This document shows positions 32,801 to 36,337 of a stretch of 36,337 nt of DNA, one piece after another. The stretch comes from a virus. Positions within the stretch are counted from its first letter, which is position 1; each line of letters begins with the position of its first letter. The stretch covers positions 1 through 36,337 of the IMG/VR virus record IMGVR_UViG_3300006793_000111; one strand, written 5' to 3'. The notes under the pieces were generated by a model. It ran no database searches and was not told the origin of the DNA. It worked only from the letters and a program-made list of their open reading frames with translations. A program made the position numbers and the translations under genes.

Positions 32801-35107
32801 GCTACAACAATCACACAGTATGCTGACTCAGATGTACAAGCGTATATCTCAGCTGGAACTGGTATATCTATAAATGGTAGTGGTGAAATATCTACAAGTA
32901 TTACACAATACGCTGATTCTGATGTTCAAAGTTATATCTCAGCTGGTTCTGGAATAGCTATAAATGGTTCTGGACAAATATCATCAACTATAACTCAGTA
33001 TGCAGATAGCGATGTCCAAAGTTATATATCTGCTGGATCAGGAATTACAATATCAGGATCTGGACAGATTGCTTCTTCAATAACACAGTATGCAGATTCA
33101 GATGTAGCTTCTTACTTAACAGCTAATAGTTATGCAACACAATCTTATGTAACAACACAAGTAAATAATGTAATAGACTCAGCACCAGGCGCTTTAGACA
33201 CTCTTAATGAACTAGCAGCAGCTTTAGGTGATGATGCTAACTTCTCTACAACTGTTACTAACTCTATTGCTACAAAATTAGCCACATCAGATTTTACAAG
33301 TACAGCTAACACTTGGATAGCAACAAAAGATACAGCTGACTTATCCGAAGGTACAAACTTATACTTTACTAATGCGAGAGCAGATGCACGAATTGCTGCT
33401 GCTAACTTAGAAGACTTAGCTAATGTTGGTTTCTCAGCACCAGGTGCTTCAGAAGATGACAAAGTTGTATTTTGGGATAATACAGCAGGTGCTTTTGGAT
33501 TATCAACAGTAGCTGGACTTGCTGGACAAGGAGAAGTCAACACAGCTTCTAACATTGGTACAGCAGGTGTAGGAATCTTTGATGGTAAAGTCGGAGAAGA
33601 CTTACAGTTCAAAAAACTAAATCCAGGTTCTTCAAAGATAACAATTACTGATGATACAGGTAACAATGAAGTAGATATTGACTTAGGTACAGTATCAGTA
33701 GGAGATTTATCAGATGTAGATATAACAACTTCAGCTCCTTCTAATGGACAAGCACTTGTTTGGAATGCTTCAAACAGCGAGTTTGAGCCAGGAACAGTAG
33801 CTTCCTCAACAAACTACTTCCAAAACATTGCAGTATCTGGACAAACAACTGTAGCTCCAGATAGTACAACTGATACTCTAAACTTTGCAGCTGGTGCGAA
33901 TATTACTCTTACAACTGATGCATCAACAGACACGATCACAATCTCTTCAGCTGATACAAACACACAACTTACACAAGAACAAATAGAAGACTTTGCAGCT
34001 AATGTAGTAGTCGCTGGTACAAACATAACTAAAACTTATGATGATGCCGCAGGAACTCTTACAATAGCCGCAACTGGTGGTGCAGCAAACGCTTTCTCAA
34101 CATTAGCCGTTGCTGGACAATCAAATGTCGTAGCTGATGCTGAAACAGATACATTAACCCTTGCAGCTGGTACAGGTATAACACTTACTACAGATGCAAG
34201 TACAGATACAATTACTTTTACTTCTTCTGGCGGCAGTTCTGGAAGTATGCCATTTACAGAATTTGATGGAACAACAGATAACATAGTCTTAAGTTCTGCA
34301 ACAACAGGTGGTGCTTTACCAGTAACACTTGCAGGTGGTTCATCGGATCCAATAGCAATGACAGCTACTCAGCAAGTATTAACATCTTATGCTGATGCTG
34401 ATGATGATACGAAGATTGAAGTAGAAAGAACAACTGATAACGATACAGTCTTTATAAAAGCTGGTGGTACAGATGTTATAACTGCTACAAGCTCTGGTGT
34501 AACAATAACTAACTTAACTGTTAGCGGTACAACTACACAAGCTAACGAATTAAAGATCACGGATACTTTATTTGAATTAAACGCTGATGGCGGTTCATTA
34601 ACTACTGATGCTGGAATGATTGTAGAGCGAGGTTCTACAGGAGATAACGCAGCATTTATATGGGATGAATCAGCAGACTCTTGGGTTGCAGGTACAACTG
34701 CTACTGATGGTTCTTCTGCAAGTAACTTAACTGTTACTGAAGGTGACCTTAAAGCCAAGACACAGAACCAAAGTGATAACTCAACTAAAGTAGCTACTAC
34801 AGCTTATGTAGATACTGCAACTGCTGGAATTAGTTCAGACAGTATTAAAGATGCAGATAACGATACAAAGATAGAAGCAGAAGCTTCTTCTGACGCAGAT
34901 GAAATAGTAATTACAACTGCTGGTCAAGAAAGAGCTAAAGTTGATAACAATGTTTCTATGTCAGCTAGAGGTGGTTTCTTTACACATAACTTAGCTATGC
35001 ACGCTTCAGAGACATTTACTATTGCCTCAACAGAAGGAACAGTCGCTGCAGGTCCTTTAGATGTGCAAGGAACAGTAGATGTTCAAGGAAGTTTGGTGAT
35101 CTTATGA
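29840..35107 (+). CDS. Giant repetitive tail fibre (1755 aa) with a cupredoxin-like domain
   Basis: A fibre protein built from Thr/Ser/Gly-rich beta repeats, probably a trimeric rod reaching the host surface. The N-terminus (VRLNYDSSGNLDGFAEFQS) looks like an attachment segment. Repeats include VEGTTNLFFTNERVDDRV-type (at least three), STDTNTQLTQEQVEDF-type (three or more), and eight ADSDVQSYLSAGTGITLSGS-type units at about residues 545-1095. Between units three and four lies a different domain (about 850-965) with H896, C947, H950 and M953 in GHPF and YYYCSSHSGMGG, the ligand set of type 1 copper proteins. The C-terminal third has alternate-frame-free repeats ending LDVQGTVDVQGSLVIL. The end overlaps the next ATG (ATGA). 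Confidence 0.85.
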   Translation: MSQKTPVRLNYDSSGNLDGFAEFQSTEFVSLADGGTGASYGSLAALRTGIGLSIGTNVQAFDSDLTTLSNLTHADGSFIVSDGTQYVLESGSTARTSLGLGTGDSPQFTSLTLTGNLDVRGEVVSTVSEVITIDDAFIKLNTGNSEVDSGIIVETTDTNDARLFYDVSNNRWVLGENNTYDEIITQTSTDTLTNKTISGSSNTITNVGNSALSNSTISITDGSTTTAINLGETVTFTGGAGVDIAESSGTLTFTADLSEITTDLNERIDDQVSTLLVDSNTSGIDISYDDTNGQLTISSDLSEIVEALQDNVQGLFVGGTGVTTAYNDASNSLTLSLDFSEFDTDNVVEGTTNLFFTNERVDDRVDSLLTAGTNVTLTYDDTAGTLTVASTDTNTQLSQEEVEDYVAGVITAGTNVSATYDDAAGTLTIASTDTNTQLTQEQVEDFVGGMVSSNTETLISVTYDDTNGKLNFVVDNDLANYDNSTSAFINLTDLSVTDSGGDGSLSYNNSTGVLTYTGPSQAEVLAHISAGTGITISGAGSIATTITQYADADVQSYLSGGTGVTLSNAGEFSIGQAVATTDNVTFNNVTVDGVLNSNDITAANISIDGNATITGNLTVEGTSTQVDSTTVTVADPLFKYAKDNTGNSVDIGFYGKYVQSSTTKYAGLAWDASQSDKFRLFHGNQTEPTTTVDITGTGHTTGTLIANLEGNVTGDITGTVSSIANFDTDDLTEGTTNLYYTDARARGAISGGTGITVSGAGVIATTITQYADSDVQSYLSAGTGITLSGSGQIATTITQYADSDVESYISGGTGIDFSSGSISIDSTVLTETSTDTLTNKTINFENNTVIVEYAVTVASVGGSNKFLIDGEAQATISFNPGITYRFDLSDNSLSGHPFKLSTTDNGSHNSGSEYTTGKTTNGSQGSSGAYVEYTVNGATSDILYYYCSSHSGMGGTITVFGSSYGDADVQSYLSAGTGITLSGSGVIATTITQYADSDVQAYISAGTGISINGSGEISTSITQYADSDVQSYISAGSGIAINGSGQISSTITQYADSDVQSYISAGSGITISGSGQIASSITQYADSDVASYLTANSYATQSYVTTQVNNVIDSAPGALDTLNELAAALGDDANFSTTVTNSIATKLATSDFTSTANTWIATKDTADLSEGTNLYFTNARADARIAAANLEDLANVGFSAPGASEDDKVVFWDNTAGAFGLSTVAGLAGQGEVNTASNIGTAGVGIFDGKVGEDLQFKKLNPGSSKITITDDTGNNEVDIDLGTVSVGDLSDVDITTSAPSNGQALVWNASNSEFEPGTVASSTNYFQNIAVSGQTTVAPDSTTDTLNFAAGANITLTTDASTDTITISSADTNTQLTQEQIEDFAANVVVAGTNITKTYDDAAGTLTIAATGGAANAFSTLAVAGQSNVVADAETDTLTLAAGTGITLTTDASTDTITFTSSGGSSGSMPFTEFDGTTDNIVLSSATTGGALPVTLAGGSSDPIAMTATQQVLTSYADADDDTKIEVERTTDNDTVFIKAGGTDVITATSSGVTITNLTVSGTTTQANELKITDTLFELNADGGSLTTDAGMIVERGSTGDNAAFIWDESADSWVAGTTATDGSSASNLTVTEGDLKAKTQNQSDNSTKVATTAYVDTATAGISSDSIKDADNDTKIEAEASSDADEIVITTAGQERAKVDNNVSMSARGGFFTHNLAMHASETFTIASTEGTVAAGPLDVQGTVDVQGSLVIL
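31469..33123 (+). repeat. Eight ~90-bp coding repeats in the giant fibre, interrupted by the cupredoxin-like domain
   Basis: Translated units follow I-T-Q-Y-A-D-S-D-V-Q-S-Y-[LI]-S-[AG]-G-[TS]-G-I. Three units lie before the insert (about 32330-32730) and five after. DNA identity is partial because codons vary, so the repeats are not recent perfect copies. Confidence 0.8.
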
Positions 35108-35232
35108 TCGAGTTCTTCTACGGTATTATGGTTGGTTATTTATCAGTCGCTTTGATTCTTGTCGCCAAGAAAGTTGCAGAAAACGATTTTACAATGCTCA
35201 AAGATCTAAAAAGTAGCGATTATGATATATAA
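35104..35232 (+). CDS. Small single-pass membrane protein (42 aa)
   Basis: ATG 35104 overlaps the giant fibre stop (ATGA). The product has one hydrophobic helix (about residues 4-21, FFYGIMVGYLSVALILVA) and then a charged tail with KK directly after it, so the C-terminus is probably cytoplasmic. A holin-like or other small membrane role is possible by size and position near the end of the late genes. I see no second membrane segment, and no lysin gene lies in the window. Confidence 0.6.
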   Translation: MIEFFYGIMVGYLSVALILVAKKVAENDFTMLKDLKSSDYDI

Positions 35233-35248
35233 AGGGAGATCATAAATT

Positions 35249-35884
35249 ATGAGTACAGTACAAGTAGATGCAATCAACGAATCCACCACTAATGCTGGTG
35301 TAACTGTTGATGGAGTATTAATAAAAGATAGTAAAATTGGTGGAACAATAACAGTACCCAGTTCTACAGGAACTATGGCTTTAACATCTGATATTAGTGC
35401 AGGTGGTTTAGAAGAAGTAGATGTATGGCATCTAACTACTGACTTTACAGGAGATGCTAATCCTATAGCTTCTAATCTAAGTAGATGGGCTTCTGGTTGG
35501 GAAAAAATTGGTACAGGTATGACAGAAAGTTCTGGAGTATTTACTTTTCCTTCTACAGGAAAATGGAATGTAGAATTTAATGTAGCATATACAACTCACC
35601 CTGCTTACAACGCAGAAAGAAATGTTATAAATCATATATCATACAGTAATGATGGTGGCTCTACTTGGGATGTATATCAAGCAAAAGCAAATGCACAAAT
35701 GTATAGTACTGCAACAGCTATAGATAGTAGTGCTTATGCACAATTAAAACTAGATGTTACAAACACTTCAAATGACCAAGTTAGATTTAGAATTGATACA
35801 CAGGCTAGTGGAACTAAAACTGTTGCAGCTACAGCAACACAGTTAACTACTTATATGACATTTTCTAAACTAGGAGCTACATAA
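35249..35884 (+). CDS. Fibre protein with C1q/TNF-like jelly-roll tip
   Basis: 211 residues with AAAGGGAG upstream. The start STVQVDAINESTTNAGVTVDGVLIKDSKIGG is a fibre adaptor segment frequent in aquatic phages. Residues about 60-205 form a jelly-roll of the C1q/TNF kind (WHLTTDFTGDANPI, SGVFTFPSTGKWNVEFNV, ISYSNDGGSTWDVYQA, QLKLDVTNTSNDQVRFRI), a trimeric receptor-binding head. It is a likely host-recognition protein. The stop overlaps the next ATG (TAATG). Confidence 0.72.
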   Translation: MSTVQVDAINESTTNAGVTVDGVLIKDSKIGGTITVPSSTGTMALTSDISAGGLEEVDVWHLTTDFTGDANPIASNLSRWASGWEKIGTGMTESSGVFTFPSTGKWNVEFNVAYTTHPAYNAERNVINHISYSNDGGSTWDVYQAKANAQMYSTATAIDSSAYAQLKLDVTNTSNDQVRFRIDTQASGTKTVAATATQLTTYMTFSKLGAT

Positions 35885-36219
35885 TGTATGAAACTATAGA
35901 AGATGTATTAGTAACATTACATACTGGTCAATGGTTTGGATTTGATGGAGATAAAGTTTATGCAAATCTTTGGGTTGCAGATGGATATGATAAGCCAACA
36001 GAAGAAGAATTAAATACTTTACTTGCTACTAAACAGACAGAGTATGATGCTAAAGAATATGCTAGAGATAGAGCATTAGCTTATCCTCAGATTGCAGAAC
36101 AATTAGACAAACTATTCCACGATATAGATGGTGGACTTTTAGGAGAAGATGCTAAGACAGGTTCTTTGTATCTTGCCTTAAAAGAAGTAAAAGACGACAA
36201 TCCGAAACCGAGTGAATAA
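35884..36219 (+). CDS. Fibre-associated small protein (111 aa)
   Basis: It begins MYETIEDVLVTLHTGQWFGF. The second half has ARDRALAYPQIAEQLDKLFHDIDGG...ALKEVKDDNPKP, a pattern (R-x3-YP-x3-EQLD-x-L-x-HDI) I know from many phage tail-tip and fibre clusters (DUF4376/XkdW-like). It probably acts as a fibre accessory or assembly protein. Both ends overlap neighbours by one base, so it is co-translated with the fibres around it. Confidence 0.65.
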   Translation: MYETIEDVLVTLHTGQWFGFDGDKVYANLWVADGYDKPTEEELNTLLATKQTEYDAKEYARDRALAYPQIAEQLDKLFHDIDGGLLGEDAKTGSLYLALKEVKDDNPKPSE

Positions 36220-36337
36220 TGGTAAGTAAAATAAAAGTAGATGAAATAGAATCCAGCCAATCTGGTGGTGAAATAACTGTTAACTCAACAGTTAAAGTGG
36301 ACGCATTAGAAGCTAAAACTTCTGGTGCAAATATAGA
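36219..36337 (+). CDS. Fibre protein, N-terminal part only (cut by window edge)
   Basis: ATG 36219 overlaps the preceding stop (TAATG). The 39 visible codons begin MVSKIKVDEIESSQSGGEIT and contain VKVDALEAKTSGANI. The K-V-D-x-I-x-S start is the same adaptor type as the 35249 gene, so this is probably another fibre or receptor-binding protein that continues beyond the window. Confidence 0.6.
   Translation, partial: MVSKIKVDEIESSQSGGEITVNSTVKVDALEAKTSGANI

Noticed and set aside
33145-33666. Minus-strand frame of 173 codons and similar ones in the giant fibre
   Set aside because: Thr/Ser/Ala-rich repeats on the sense strand avoid antisense stops, which creates long false frames; no start signals.
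1-36337. Prophage state, integrase, attachment sites, tRNA genes or lysins
   Set aside because: I looked for integrase, cloverleaf and peptidoglycan hydrolase motifs and direct end repeats and saw none in this window.

Overview
The window is a contiguous piece of a tailed-phage genome (siphovirus-type, HK97-fold capsid), AT-rich, and almost entirely + strand. I see no integrase, attachment site, lysin, tRNA or CRISPR array. The best host clue is a WhiB-family regulator (14325-14612) with all four cysteines and the GIWGG motif. WhiB proteins are known only from Actinobacteria and their phages. Four transcription units also have a -10 box 6-11 bases before the start codon, which suggests leaderless mRNAs, common in Actinobacteria. 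AT-rich DNA, repetitive fibres and a phage thioredoxin point to an aquatic actinobacterial phage. The habitat and host are inference.

Layout. 1-592: 3' end of a terminase-small-subunit-like HTH protein, then a terminator. 789-3115: two overlapping DNA methyltransferase genes, an amino-methyltransferase and a C5-cytosine methyltransferase. The second contains, in its +1 frame, a complete 374-codon gene with its own ribosome binding site and recognisable family motifs. 3116-3324: terminator, perfect palindrome and a 12-unit pentanucleotide repeat. 3325-5917: small unknown genes, a small minus-strand gene, thioredoxin, and an HTH/degenerate-methyltransferase protein. 5944-9849: large terminase and a portal protein with a 450-residue extension. 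9818-10230: two minus-strand genes. 10271-13531: promoter, prohead protease/scaffold, major capsid protein and a 20-residue lysine-rich peptide gene.

13541-18020: head-tail connectors, tail terminator and tail tube, interrupted by a regulatory cassette (WhiB plus an HTH/zinc-ribbon protein). 18050-18729: tail assembly chaperones linked by a -1 frameshift at CCCAAAA. 18731-27421: tape measure, a tiny Cys-rich protein, distal tail protein and a tail hub with FN3 domains and a self-cleaving S74 chaperone. 27421-36337: adhesion region with small coiled-coil proteins, a 1755-residue repetitive fibre carrying a cupredoxin-like domain, a small membrane protein, a jelly-roll fibre tip, and further fibre genes running off the end.

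Many neighbouring genes overlap by 1-4 bases (TAATG, ATGA), so translation is coupled. This also exposes seven small genes of 20-57 codons that a length cut-off would miss. The most notable observations are the overprinted gene in the methyltransferase, the copper-site-like domain in the fibre, the WhiB cassette inside the connector module, and the leaderless promoter set.
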